From positions 1-22,481 of IMG/VR virus record IMGVR_UViG_3300042914_001256: a stretch of 22,481 nucleotides of DNA, one strand, 5' to 3'. The position numbers were made by a program, and so were the translations under genes. The notes beneath the pieces are model-generated. The model saw only the letters and a program-made list of their open reading frames with translations, made no database searches and was not told the DNA's origin. Below are positions 12,555-18,942 of the stretch, piece by piece. The DNA is from a virus. Positions within the stretch are counted from its first letter, which is position 1. Every line of letters starts with the position of its first letter.

Positions 12555-14477
12555 TCAGATCACCTTGAACGACCTTGCCCGGCGCGGCGCGGGCTCTCCC
12601 TTAGAGGCTACGGAGGCCGCCAGCTGGGCCGCCAGCTGGTCCCACATGGTTTGACGGTTGTAGCGGCGGCTTACTAGCTGGAGGGCGGCGTAGGCGTACC
12701 GGGTGCAGTCACCCGCCTCATCCCGCATTCCGGTCGGGCAGTCCCAGTGGTATTCCCGGCCGCGGCTGCCCTTCTTCGGCATGCGCTTCCACGGGAACAG
12801 CTCCGCCAGGAACTGATCGGTCGAGGCCTCGCCCAAGTGCAGATACCCAGGCCCAGGGAGCTCGTTCCGCAACCGGCCCTGTAGGTGCGAGACGCTCGTT
12901 TCGTACCCGACCCGATACAGCAGCAGGCCTTTTTTCTGCACCGGCTGATTCTTCCGGTTGATGTCAACCGGCGTGCCGCGGCCCACCAGTGGCCTGCCTT
13001 TGGCGCCATCACCACGCACCGGCACCCACAGGCCGCCCTGCTTTCGGCACCAGTCCCTAATCTCCTGTGTCGAGTGGCCGCCTTCGTCGATGGCCCCCAT
13101 CGCCAGTGGCACCTCAGCGCCATCCTCTCGCCGCCACTTCGTCGCGGCGATCCGCTCCAGTTGCTCCAGCGTTTCCTTCTGCTGCGGGTCGCCGTCGATC
13201 TCCCAGTGGCCCAGGTGCCAGCCTTCCTCGCCGCGGCCCCATCCCCACACCGTCACCACAACCCGCTCACCTACTGAGCCGCCGCCGCCCTGCACGTCCA
13301 CTCCTGCGGTGATCAGCAGCACGCCATTGGGCACGGTCCCGGCCGGGTAGCCGTTGCCGCCCTCGATGTTCTTCCGCCGCTCCGCCAAGCCGTCGCAGGT
13401 GAGTTTGCCGGCGATGCTGTCTTCCCAGGGGATCCCCAGCACGGTGTTGTGGTAGGTCTGCATCGGGTCGGTATCACCCCGGCGCATTGCTTCCAGTGCT
13501 TCCTGGTACTCGCTGATCAGCTTCGACCACACCGCCCCGGCGTGGTAGCTGTACGCCGCCCAGATGTACTGGCTCTCAACTGCCGGCTCACCCTCGGCCG
13601 TCAGCGCTTGCTGTGAGCGGTCCAGGCCCAGTGGGCAGGCCCAGCCGCCGTGGGCGTCCATCTCCCGCAGGGAGGTGTAGCGGATCGGCTCTTTGCAGTT
13701 CTCGCACTCGAAGGTGCCGGCGTCGGGGCCCTCCTTTGCCATCGCCTCCCACCGCAGCGGCTGGTAGTGGTTGCAGTGCGGACACGGCAGATGGCGGTAC
13801 TGCTGATCACCACGCAGGAACCACTGATGGGTCTTGTCGTTCGGGAAGATCGGCGTGCCGCCGATGATCACCTTCGGATTCCAGGAGGTCTCTGTTCGGC
13901 GGATGCCCAGCTTGATCTGGCAGCCTTCGTTGATTCGGTCGTAGGCAGACGGTTCCTCAAAGATCACCACCGGCCGCTCCTTGCGCCGGAATGACTTGCC
14001 ACTCTTGGCGTTCACGATGTCGATCAGTGCGCCATTCGTGAGCTTCTTCAGCAGGATGGTGTTGGTAGCCGTGCCGCGAGATTTCGACTCCGACAGCAAC
14101 CCACCCAGGCAAGGCGTGTCAGCGAACAGGTCGCTGATGTCTTCCTTGCTGTACTCCTCCGCGTCCTTTTCGATCGGCTGCACCACCATCACCTTCGATG
14201 GTTTCCAGTGCGCGTAATACTGCACCGCGCCGATCTTCACCGACTCCGACCAGCCGACACGGGCGGACTTCATGCACACGAAGATCGGCACCCGCCGCGA
14301 GGCGAAGGCGTAGAACCAGTAGGCCTGATAGGGCCGGGTGATCCATGGGCCCTTGCTGGCCGCGTTGCCCGTCACGTGGCCGTAGGTATCGGCATACTCC
14401 ACGCCGCTGAGCACCGGCCTGGGGCGGAAACACTCGGCGATCCCTGCCGCCAGGGCTGGTACGTCTCGGGTGATCAT
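12555..14477 (-). CDS. Terminase large subunit (GpA family)
   Basis: A 640-residue GpA-type terminase, the same length as lambda gpA (641). The ATPase Walker A-like segment is KSARVGWSE (70-78), Walker B is VVIFEEPSAYD (170-180), and a zinc pair CPHC (232-235) with CENC (258-261) is typical of the GpA family. The nuclease part shows ITAGVDVQGG and AIDEGGHS blocks with conserved acids, and a final DEAGDCTRYAYAAL. It cuts concatemers (at cos in relatives) and pumps DNA into the prohead. I chose ATG 14477 because it overlaps the TGA of the small subunit gene as ATGA and because the frame further upstream is a shadow of that gene. The 3' end abuts the plus-strand regulator of the cassette. Confidence 0.93.
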   Translation of the reverse strand: MITRDVPALAAGIAECFRPRPVLSGVEYADTYGHVTGNAASKGPWITRPYQAYWFYAFASRRVPIFVCMKSARVGWSESVKIGAVQYYAHWKPSKVMVVQPIEKDAEEYSKEDISDLFADTPCLGGLLSESKSRGTATNTILLKKLTNGALIDIVNAKSGKSFRRKERPVVIFEEPSAYDRINEGCQIKLGIRRTETSWNPKVIIGGTPIFPNDKTHQWFLRGDQQYRHLPCPHCNHYQPLRWEAMAKEGPDAGTFECENCKEPIRYTSLREMDAHGGWACPLGLDRSQQALTAEGEPAVESQYIWAAYSYHAGAVWSKLISEYQEALEAMRRGDTDPMQTYHNTVLGIPWEDSIAGKLTCDGLAERRKNIEGGNGYPAGTVPNGVLLITAGVDVQGGGGSVGERVVVTVWGWGRGEEGWHLGHWEIDGDPQQKETLEQLERIAATKWRREDGAEVPLAMGAIDEGGHSTQEIRDWCRKQGGLWVPVRGDGAKGRPLVGRGTPVDINRKNQPVQKKGLLLYRVGYETSVSHLQGRLRNELPGPGYLHLGEASTDQFLAELFPWKRMPKKGSRGREYHWDCPTGMRDEAGDCTRYAYAALQLVSRRYNRQTMWDQLAAQLAASVASKGEPAPRRARSFKVI

Positions 14478-15064
14478 TCCTCTTCCTCCTGATCCATGCG
14501 CCAGTCCGCCACGGCGGTGAGCACCTTGGCCACCAGCCGCTCGATCATTTCCTCGTCGCTGATCGACAGGTGCGGCAGCTGCTGCTTGATCTGCTTGGGC
14601 AGCGCCTCCAGCTGGTTCTTCAGGGTCAGGGCGATGGCCATCTGCGCCTGCTCCACGTCGGCCTTGTAGACCAGCTCGCCGGCTTTTTGGCGGCGGTCGA
14701 GTTCGGCGATCAGGCGTTTTTCGCGCTCGTGCCAGGCGCGCTCTTCGTTGTAGTCCGGGGTTTCGGTGGTGTCGGGGGTCGGGGTGGCCGGGGGGGCGGT
14801 GCGCTTGCGGGTGGGCGGACCGGAATCCTGGGGCTGGGGGATGGTGTCGGCGCGGGCGGAGGGGGCGGGCGCCTTGTTCGAGTTGGTCGCACGGCGCCTG
14901 GCCGCCTCCCACTGCTCCCTGAGCCCGTCGCTTTCGACCATCCGCTGCTTGCCCACCATGACGCAGGGCAGCTCTTGGTTATTGATCTTTCGGTACAGCC
15001 CGCCAGCGCTCTTTTCGCCCAAAAATGCCGCCGCGTCCCTAATGCTCAGCAGCACCCGAGGCAT
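14474..15064 (-). CDS. Terminase small subunit
   Basis: A 196-residue protein. Residues 1-55 (IRDAAAFLGEKSAGGLYRKINNQELPCVMVGKQRMVE) are a winged-helix or excisionase-type DNA-binding domain like the N-terminus of lambda Nu1. Residues 56-105 are a Pro/Thr-rich linker. From about residue 105 there is a long helical region (EERAWHEREKRLIAELDRRQK) and a C-terminal segment LPKQIKQQLPHLSISDEEMIERLVAKVLTAVADW that probably binds the large subunit. Role: recognition of the packaging site and recruitment of the large subunit. The gene lies directly before the large subunit with an ATGA overlap. Its start ATG is part of a row of GTGAAT repeats, and no Shine-Dalgarno sequence is visible. Confidence 0.8.
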   Translation of the reverse strand: MPRVLLSIRDAAAFLGEKSAGGLYRKINNQELPCVMVGKQRMVESDGLREQWEAARRRATNSNKAPAPSARADTIPQPQDSGPPTRKRTAPPATPTPDTTETPDYNEERAWHEREKRLIAELDRRQKAGELVYKADVEQAQMAIALTLKNQLEALPKQIKQQLPHLSISDEEMIERLVAKVLTAVADWRMDQEEEE

Positions 15065-15271
15065 TCACGATTCACATTCACAAGCTATGGAGCTGTGAAT
15101 GGCCGCCGGGGCAGGCATGATACGGGGGAGGGGGAAAGTGTGCTTGCGCCCAGGCTGGCGCTGCACGGATTCACAGTATTCCAGAACCGTTATCGCCAAA
15201 AAGTTCAACCTTCGCATACACCCGACGCGGCTTTTTCCACAGAGGACCCGCTTATGCGCATAGCCGCATAC
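15063..15271 (-). other. Candidate cos / terminase-binding region with GTGAAT repeats
   Basis: A 224-bp gap before the small terminase gene. On the minus strand GTGAAT occurs four times (15081-15076, 15075-15070, 15068-15063, 15174-15169), three of them in a row, the last overlapping the start ATG. An inverted copy at 15095-15100 makes a hairpin ATTCACA ... TGTGAAT around GCT/AGC. A perfect 10-bp palindrome TATGCGCATA lies at 15253-15262. Cos sites and small-subunit binding sites lie in this position in lambda-like phages. An operator is the alternative. Confidence 0.45.
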
Positions 15272-15288
15272 CCAGCCATCACCCGCCC

Positions 15289-16032
15289 TCACCCGAACCC
15301 AGCCCGCCGCAGCTCCGCCTCCAGGCTGCTCCTGATCAGCCGGGGATAGGTGCGCTCCACTTCTTCGTTGAGGATGCGCACGATCGGGAAGCGCCGCTCA
15401 TGGTTCGGCGCATCGTCCAGCACCATGAAGGCGGTCTCCACGTCGCGGCTGCCACCGCCAGGGGGGCGGTAGAGGATCGCCCGGCCTGAGCGGGACATGA
15501 AGAACTGGCCAGCCTGTGCCCGCCTGCGCTGCGACCGGGCGCTGTTGCTGGCGTTCATGTAGGACAGGCTGCCCTGATACGCCTTGAGCTGACTCAGCAA
15601 CATCGACATGGTGCCGCGTGGCACGTTGCCGTACGGGTCTCCCTGCCACTCGCGACGGGGCACGATGTACTGGCCGCGGCCGATGGCGCCAGCGCCGCGC
15701 AGGACCGACTCAGAGCGCTTGTGCGAGCGATCCCCACCACGGGCCATAGCTGAGAGGTACTTGCCGGCTGGTGTGCCCTTGGTGGCGAACTGCTTGAAGC
15801 CCACCTCAGCCCGCATGCGGTTCGGGTTGGCGAAGCTCACGTATGTGCTGCGCTGAGTAAACGGCGTCGGCCGATCGATGTACCGGCTCATGCTGTCGGT
15901 GATGGCCTTCTGCCCAGCCTTGGCGCTGTCGGTCATGGCTTGGGCCACGGCATAGCGGAACTGCAGATCCGTCAGCAGCGCCAGCTTGCCGACCTTCTCG
16001 GGGATGTTGGTTGTGATCGAGAGCTCCAACAT
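15289..16032 (-). CDS. Minor tail protein Z-like / neck protein
   Basis: A protein of 247 residues from ATG 16032 (a GTG stands directly before it). The N-terminus LSITTNIPEKVGKLALLTDLQFRYAVAQAMTDSAKAGQKAI and the following DRPTPFTQRSTYVSFAN segment match lambda gpZ-like minor tail proteins (prophage minor tail Z) as I remember them. A basic middle part (residues 90-185) is followed by VFVLDDAPNHERRFPIV-like sequence, seen here as TAFMVLDDAPNHERRFPI, and a C-terminal helix. gpZ takes part in joining tail to head or in DNA positioning. The position before the small terminase, far from the other tail genes, is unusual and makes the role less certain. The start overlaps the TGA of the 83-aa gene as TGATG. 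Confidence 0.6.
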   Translation of the reverse strand: MLELSITTNIPEKVGKLALLTDLQFRYAVAQAMTDSAKAGQKAITDSMSRYIDRPTPFTQRSTYVSFANPNRMRAEVGFKQFATKGTPAGKYLSAMARGGDRSHKRSESVLRGAGAIGRGQYIVPRREWQGDPYGNVPRGTMSMLLSQLKAYQGSLSYMNASNSARSQRRRAQAGQFFMSRSGRAILYRPPGGGSRDVETAFMVLDDAPNHERRFPIVRILNEEVERTYPRLIRSSLEAELRRAGFG

Positions 16033-16283
16033 CACCCCTCCCCCACCGGCACGTCCAGCAGCTCCTCCAGCTCCATCCGCTGCAGCTCAAGATCAGTCGG
16101 CAGATCCCAGGCGGCGAACTCATCGGGATCAGCAGCGCTGACAACGGTTAGGCAGCCGATGGAATCCCACGACGACACCCAGTTAAGGATCAGCTCCTGC
16201 CACCAGGCCAGCCACGGTGTCGAGCGGTCCAGCAGGTGCCAAGGGGTGGCGGCGCGTTTCACGGTGGCAGGGCATCTGCGCAC
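16032..16283 (-). CDS. Hypothetical protein, 83 aa
   Basis: A Trp-rich small protein (TPWHLLDRSTPWLAWWQELILNWVSSWD at residues 13-40) with an acidic C-terminus (LPTDLELQRMELEELLDVP). The start is probably GTG 16283, or the in-frame GTG 21 nt further on. It begins only about 20 nt after the T-run of a strong terminator, so its expression needs either read-through or a promoter inside the terminator region. The stop overlaps the next gene as TGATG. Function unknown; the context (first gene of the packaging operon) is the only hint. Confidence 0.6.
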   Translation of the reverse strand: MRRCPATVKRAATPWHLLDRSTPWLAWWQELILNWVSSWDSIGCLTVVSAADPDEFAAWDLPTDLELQRMELEELLDVPVGEG

Positions 16284-16301
16284 AGTCTGCCAGCAGGCAT
16301 G

Positions 16302-16328
16302 AAAAACCCCCGCCTGCCAGGGCGAGGG
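16302..16328 (-). terminator. Intrinsic terminator between early and packaging genes
   Basis: On the minus strand CCCTCGCC (16328-16321) pairs with GGCGGGGG (16314-16307), 8 bp with one G-T wobble, around a 6-nt loop, followed by TTTTT (16306-16302). This is a typical rho-independent terminator. It lies after the 89-aa gene and divides the early block from the packaging and head genes. Confidence 0.85.
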
Positions 16329-16390
16329 TCACGGTCCACTCGATGCGCCATGCACCGAGGGCAGCCTACAGGATGGCCGTCAGGCGGCGG

Positions 16391-16660
16391 CTAGCTGCGG
16401 CGATGGTCGAAGGCGTGCATCTCCCACTGTTCGGCGTAGTCGGACACCTGCTGCAGCAAACGGAACGCCTCGGCGCGCTCATCGCGGGCCCGCTGCCACG
16501 CGGCGGGATCCTGAGGGTAGAAGTCGCGTTGATTGCAGGTAGCAGCAGCGAGGGCATCAGCAGCGGCTGCGATGGCCCTGCGCACGGCTTGGTACTCACG
16601 ATAAAGGGAGTCGGCGCCGGTGCCGTTCAGGTGGATTGTGGGCAGGGTGGGGGCGGTCAT
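16391..16660 (-). CDS. Conserved phage hypothetical protein, 89 aa
   Basis: The sequence LPTIHLNGTGADSLYREYQAVRRAIAAAADALAAATCNQRDFYPQDPAAWQRARDERAEAF belongs to a family I recall as common in phage early regions: a short N-terminal strand with HLNGTG, a long helix, the fixed CNQRDFYPQ block near residue 42, and a second helix. No function is known to me. The gene is preceded by leader B (first copy) and followed by 60 nt and the terminator. It is the last gene of the early block. Confidence 0.72.
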   Translation of the reverse strand: MTAPTLPTIHLNGTGADSLYREYQAVRRAIAAAADALAAATCNQRDFYPQDPAAWQRARDERAEAFRLLQQVSDYAEQWEMHAFDHRRS

Positions 16661-16720
16661 GGCGGAACGACGGGTGGAGTGGTTGCCGGGGTGGAGCCCC
16701 CGGCGGGCTGGGGTGGGTCA
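16661..16720 (-). repeat. Leader repeat B, copy 1
   Basis: The interval upstream of ATG 16660 is nearly the same as that upstream of ATG 17945. It contains the 7-bp hairpin GCCGGGG / CCCCGGC (16685-16704, loop of 6), the block CCCACCCCAGCCCGCC before it and CACTCCAC after it. Both copies also include the end of the preceding gene, which closes with Arg-Arg ... Ala-Ala and TGA. No T-run follows the hairpin, so it is not a standard terminator. Confidence 0.75.
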
Positions 16721-16921
16721 GGCGGCGCGGCGACGGTTCAGCTCTTGCCCGTAGGTGCTGGCCTCGTCTGCGTAGCGGCCAGCAGCGATGGGGTCGAAGC
16801 TGTCGAAGTTGCGGGCGCACTCGGAGGCGTCGCGGATGCTCCAGAGCAGAGCGGCGACGGTCATGGACTTGGCCTTGGTTTCCCAGGTGGCGAAGTCAGC
16901 GGCGGTTGCGTGGCTGGTCAT
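16718..16921 (-). CDS. Hypothetical protein, 67 aa
   Basis: A small protein beginning MTSHATAADFATWETKAKSM, with a helix LLWSIRDASECARNFDSFD and a C-terminal ADEASTYGQELNRRRAA. I do not recall a function, but small proteins of the type DAxECA...D.....Y.DEASTY are frequent in phage early regions. The start at ATG 16921 is preferred because repeat A, which also precedes the J-domain gene, ends exactly at this ATG; the frame extends 14 codons upstream into the repeat. There is no typical Shine-Dalgarno close to the ATG. Confidence 0.68.
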   Translation of the reverse strand: MTSHATAADFATWETKAKSMTVAALLWSIRDASECARNFDSFDPIAAGRYADEASTYGQELNRRRAA

Positions 16922-16967
16922 GGCTGGCTGGCGAGTGGTGGAGGGCGTCCCTCCGATGCACATACCT
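16919..16967 (-). repeat. Leader repeat A, copy 1
   Basis: The leader upstream of ATG 16921 shares 27 identical bases next to the ATG with the leader of the J-domain gene at 18506, then a small GGAGG...CCTCC hairpin (GGAGGG ACG CCCTCC here) and the block CATCGGAGG preceded by TATGTG, which corresponds to TATTTA in copy 2 and could be a -10 element. No close -35 box is visible in this copy. Confidence 0.75.
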
Positions 16968-17009
16968 TAGCGCGTCCCTTACGGTGTGGCGACCATCAGG
17001 GCGGCCAGT

Positions 17010-17231
17010 TCACAATCCGTCACGCTTGCGGCGCTGAGCGCGTCTGACCCGTTCGGCGTGAGCCGCCTTGCCCTCCGGCGTGATGCGCTCCCAGCAGCTG
17101 GCGCACAGGGCGCCATGGGCGCCGCGGTGGACCTTGCCGCAGGCAGTGCAGCAGGGGCGCTCCACAGGCGGCAGGCGTCCGGCCTGGCGTTCTCTCCAGC
17201 GGCGCTGGTGTTCGGCGTTGGTGAGGGGCAT
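17010..17231 (-). CDS. Zinc-ribbon small protein
   Basis: A 73-residue basic protein. The N-terminus LTNAEHQRRWRERQAGRL resembles the short helix found in many phage proteins that precede DNA-related zinc fingers. Residues 28-46 have C-x2-C (CTAC) and C-x2-C (CASC) separated by 11 residues, a zinc-ribbon spacing, and the end is strongly basic (RVRRAQRRKRDGL), fitting nucleic-acid binding. The start at ATG 17231 overlaps the stop of the 130-aa gene as TGATG, so the two are coupled; the longer frame upstream is a shadow. The role is unknown. Confidence 0.72.
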   Translation of the reverse strand: MPLTNAEHQRRWRERQAGRLPPVERPCCTACGKVHRGAHGALCASCWERITPEGKAAHAERVRRAQRRKRDGL

Positions 17232-17623
17232 CAGAGGTGTTCGGCAAGGTTGATGCCGGCGGCACGGCAAGCAGCGCGAGCCTTGCTCTGGGCGTCAAGG
17301 GCTTGGCGGTAGGCGTAGTGGGCTTGCCAGAATGCAGCGTCGGCCTGCCGATAGTGATCTAGCAGCGCTTGCTGTTCTGAAGTGAGTGGTGCGGTCGCAG
17401 AGTTGGGACGGGCTGGTAAATCCAGCGTGGACTCGGCGACGTTTGGTGGCTCCCAATCAGGATGCCGCCAAACCAGATAATCAAGGCCGCCAGAGGCAAG
17501 GACTGGAACTTCAACGCACTTGCCTTCCGTTTTGATGTAATGGCAGCCGGAATCACGGTTCCATTGTTCCTCTCGAATTTCAACGATGGTCTTGGCTTCA
17601 GGGTTGCATTCGAGAAGGTGCAT
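17231..17623 (-). CDS. Hypothetical protein, 130 aa
   Basis: Not recognised. The N-terminal half (MHLLECNPEAKTIVEIREEQWNRDSGCHYIKTEGKCVEVPV) is rich in strands and has three Cys, possibly a small metal site; the C-terminal half (residues 78-130) is a long helical segment with QQALLDHYRQADAAFWQAHYAYRQALDAQSKARAACRAAG and may form a coiled coil. It is coupled by TGATG to the zinc-ribbon gene. Upstream, a second frame begins at 17658 with an ATG overlapping the stop of the OB-like gene; it ends early and lacks protein-like composition, so I preferred this one. Confidence 0.65.
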   Translation of the reverse strand: MHLLECNPEAKTIVEIREEQWNRDSGCHYIKTEGKCVEVPVLASGGLDYLVWRHPDWEPPNVAESTLDLPARPNSATAPLTSEQQALLDHYRQADAAFWQAHYAYRQALDAQSKARAACRAAGINLAEHL

Positions 17624-17657
17624 GGTTGGCGGGGCATGGGGTTGGTGGGGTCAGGCA

Positions 17658-17945
17658 TTAGGCGGGGATTCCTAGTGGCTTGCCGAGGATCTCCAAGCGG
17701 TCGAGCCGAACGATCGCGTGGGCGTTTTGCTCTTCGATCGGTCGCAAGGTGCCGATGATGCCCACCAGGCTGCCCTCATCCATCGACTCGAACGCTTCAA
17801 TGTCGCGCTCCCGGTGCGCGTGGCACTCGACAACAAGCTCAGGCCGCTGGCCCTTGCCGTTGACGGTGAGCAGGAATGACACGTGATCAGCGTGGCACTG
17901 CAGCTGTGAGGCACGGCCGACGAGGGTGATGCTGCGTTTTGACAT
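17658..17945 (-). CDS. Possible OB-fold / single-strand-binding-like protein
   Basis: A 95-residue protein with strand-rich pattern: SITLVGRASQLQCHADHVSFLLTVNG, then RPELVVECHAHRERDIEAF, then EGSLVGIIGTLRPIEEQNAHAIVRLDRLEILG. The order strand, strand, helix-like segment, then GSLVGIIGTLRP and a last strand is what a short SSB or PriB-like OB-fold looks like. This would fit a replication or recombination role next to the J-domain and resolvase genes. Length is shorter than cellular SSB and there is no acidic C-terminal tail, so interaction with host SSB partners is not suggested. The gene is preceded by leader B, copy 2. Assignment is from pattern only. Confidence 0.68.
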   Translation of the reverse strand: MSKRSITLVGRASQLQCHADHVSFLLTVNGKGQRPELVVECHAHRERDIEAFESMDEGSLVGIIGTLRPIEEQNAHAIVRLDRLEILGKPLGIPA

Positions 17946-18018
17946 GGCGGAATGGATAGCAGTGGAGTGATTGCCGGGGTGAGCCCCCGGCGGGCTGGGG
18001 TGGGTCGCTCAGGCGGCG
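17946..18018 (-). repeat. Leader repeat B, copy 2
   Basis: The second copy of the B leader, upstream of ATG 17945 and overlapping the end of the J-domain gene. The hairpin GCCGGGG / CCCCGGC (17973-17991) has a 5-nt loop here against 6 in copy 1, and the flanking CCCACCCCAGCCCGCC and CACTCCAC blocks are identical. An extra 4 nt lie near the stop codon of the preceding gene. Confidence 0.75.
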
Positions 18019-18506
18019 GCTAGCTGGCGGCGCTGGGCAGGCTGCTGAGCCTCGCTGGTGAACCCTTGATAGCCGTACTTGGCGGCCAGCGTCTCCAGTC
18101 CGCCGGGGTTGCTGCGGCTCTTGCCGCACCATGCGGGCTTCCAGTACCAGCAGCTGCGGCCGGAGTGCCAGCGGCACTGCTGAGCCTTGAGCTGATCCTT
18201 GACGGGCTTGGTGTCACCCTGCACCCAGATCCAGTAGCCGATCAGGCTGATCTCCAGGTTGGGGATCTTGAGCAGTTCAGCGATCACATCCATGATCTCT
18301 TGCTCCGACTTGGCGTTGTACTTGTAGGTGCGGCCGTCGTTGGTCTTGCCGTTTTGGCCACTCAGGGCAGCGTGGTAGGCGGCGTTGATCGCCTTCATGG
18401 TCTCCAGGTCGCCGCCGAGGTCGGGGTGGTGCTGGCGGGCGAGATCGCGGTAGGCGCGCTTGATTTCTTCAGGGGTGCTGAGGCCGGCGAAGTAGGTGGC
18501 GGTCAT
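18009..18506 (-). CDS. J-domain (DnaJ-like) protein
   Basis: A 165-residue protein with an N-terminal J domain: helix II IKRAYRDLARQ followed by the invariant HPD at 27-29 (HHPDLGGD) and helix III ETMKAINAAYHAAL. J domains stimulate the ATPase of DnaK. The remaining part (residues 60-165) lacks the Gly/Phe and zinc regions of DnaJ. It contains EIMDVIAELLKIPNLEISLIGYWIWV and an aromatic, Cys-containing segment CRWHSGRSCWYWKPAWCG, which is typical of phage J proteins and may be the client-binding part. A role in recruiting host chaperone to a phage replication or assembly complex is plausible. The start at ATG 18506 was chosen because repeat A ends at it. The C-terminus (QPAQRRQLAAA) lies inside the B repeat. 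Confidence 0.85.
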   Translation of the reverse strand: MTATYFAGLSTPEEIKRAYRDLARQHHPDLGGDLETMKAINAAYHAALSGQNGKTNDGRTYKYNAKSEQEIMDVIAELLKIPNLEISLIGYWIWVQGDTKPVKDQLKAQQCRWHSGRSCWYWKPAWCGKSRSNPGGLETLAAKYGYQGFTSEAQQPAQRRQLAAA

Positions 18507-18557
18507 GGCTGGCTGGCGAGTGGTGGAGGGGCTTGCCTCCGATGTAAATATCCTACA
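18504..18557 (-). repeat. Leader repeat A, copy 2
   Basis: The second copy of leader A, immediately upstream of the J-domain gene. The 27 bases next to the ATG are identical to copy 1. The stem GGAGG / CCTCC has a changed loop (CAAGCC), and CATCGGAGG is conserved with TATTTA before it. Confidence 0.75.
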
Positions 18558-18582
18558 CCACTCCGAGCGCAAGTGAGCGCAA
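18545..18582 (-). promoter_or_regulatory. Candidate promoter and tandem TTGCGCTC sites
   Basis: TTGCGCTC occurs twice exactly 10 bp apart on the minus strand (18582-18575 and 18572-18565), one helical turn, as expected for an activator or repressor binding on one face. TTGCGC (18572-18567) as a weak -35 box is 16 nt from TATTTA (18550-18545) as a -10 box. Transcription would begin just before the GGAGG hairpin of leader A and run into the J-domain gene. Confidence 0.35.
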
Positions 18583-18615
18583 ATGCACCCAAGCAGGCAG
18601 CCAGTTAACCGATCG

Positions 18616-18939
18616 TCACGCTTCGCCCAGCAGCTCGCGAAACTGCTTCAGGGTCATCACCACGAACTGATCGGCCGCGGCCGTGCTGCCCTTGCGCTTT
18701 ACCACCAGGGCGTGGAGGCGCTTCCCGGCGTTGACCTGCTGCTCCATCGCATCGCGCAGCCAGGCGCCGAGGCTCAGGGTGCGGCAGCACTTCGCCTGAA
18801 TTGCACAGCTCGGTGTCCAAAGATCCCCGCGGTCGAGGGTGGCGCCAGCAGGGATGCGCTCGCAGGGCATGCGTTCGGCCAGGTAGTCAGCGATCAGTCG
18901 CTCAAAGGCCGAGCCCTTGCGTTTCTGGGGGTTGGCCAT
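18616..18939 (-). CDS. Hjc-like Holliday junction resolvase / PD-(D/E)XK nuclease
   Basis: A 107-residue protein with the compact nuclease pattern: KGSAFERLIADYLAER (Glu13 in the first helix), GATLDRGDLW with Asp36 and Asp39, and then AIQAKCCRTLSLGAWLRDA, where Gln48-x-Lys50 replaces the usual Glu-x-Lys. The following helix QQVNAGKRLHALVVKRKG and strand complete the core. This matches archaeal Hjc-like and phage resolvase-like proteins that cut branched DNA; in phages they serve recombination or removal of branches before packaging. The start ATG 18939 lies 3 nt after the stop of the previous gene. Nuclease class is fairly sure; the substrate is inferred. Confidence 0.72.
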   Translation of the reverse strand: MANPQKRKGSAFERLIADYLAERMPCERIPAGATLDRGDLWTPSCAIQAKCCRTLSLGAWLRDAMEQQVNAGKRLHALVVKRKGSTAAADQFVVMTLKQFRELLGEA

Positions 18940-18942
18940 GGG

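Noticed and set aside
14478-14912. N-terminal extension of the large terminase by 145 codons
   Set aside because: The extension is the small terminase gene read in another frame; ATG 14477 with the ATGA overlap and the expected family length of about 640 residues is better.
15065-15292. 75-codon frame between the small terminase and Z-like genes
   Set aside because: No recognisable pattern, Cys-rich by chance, and it covers repeats and palindromes that suggest a non-coding site.
17359-17658. Alternative 99-codon frame starting at ATG 17658 with TAATG overlap
   Set aside because: Attractive coupling, but the composition is not protein-like and it conflicts with the better 130-aa frame, which is coupled to the zinc-ribbon gene.
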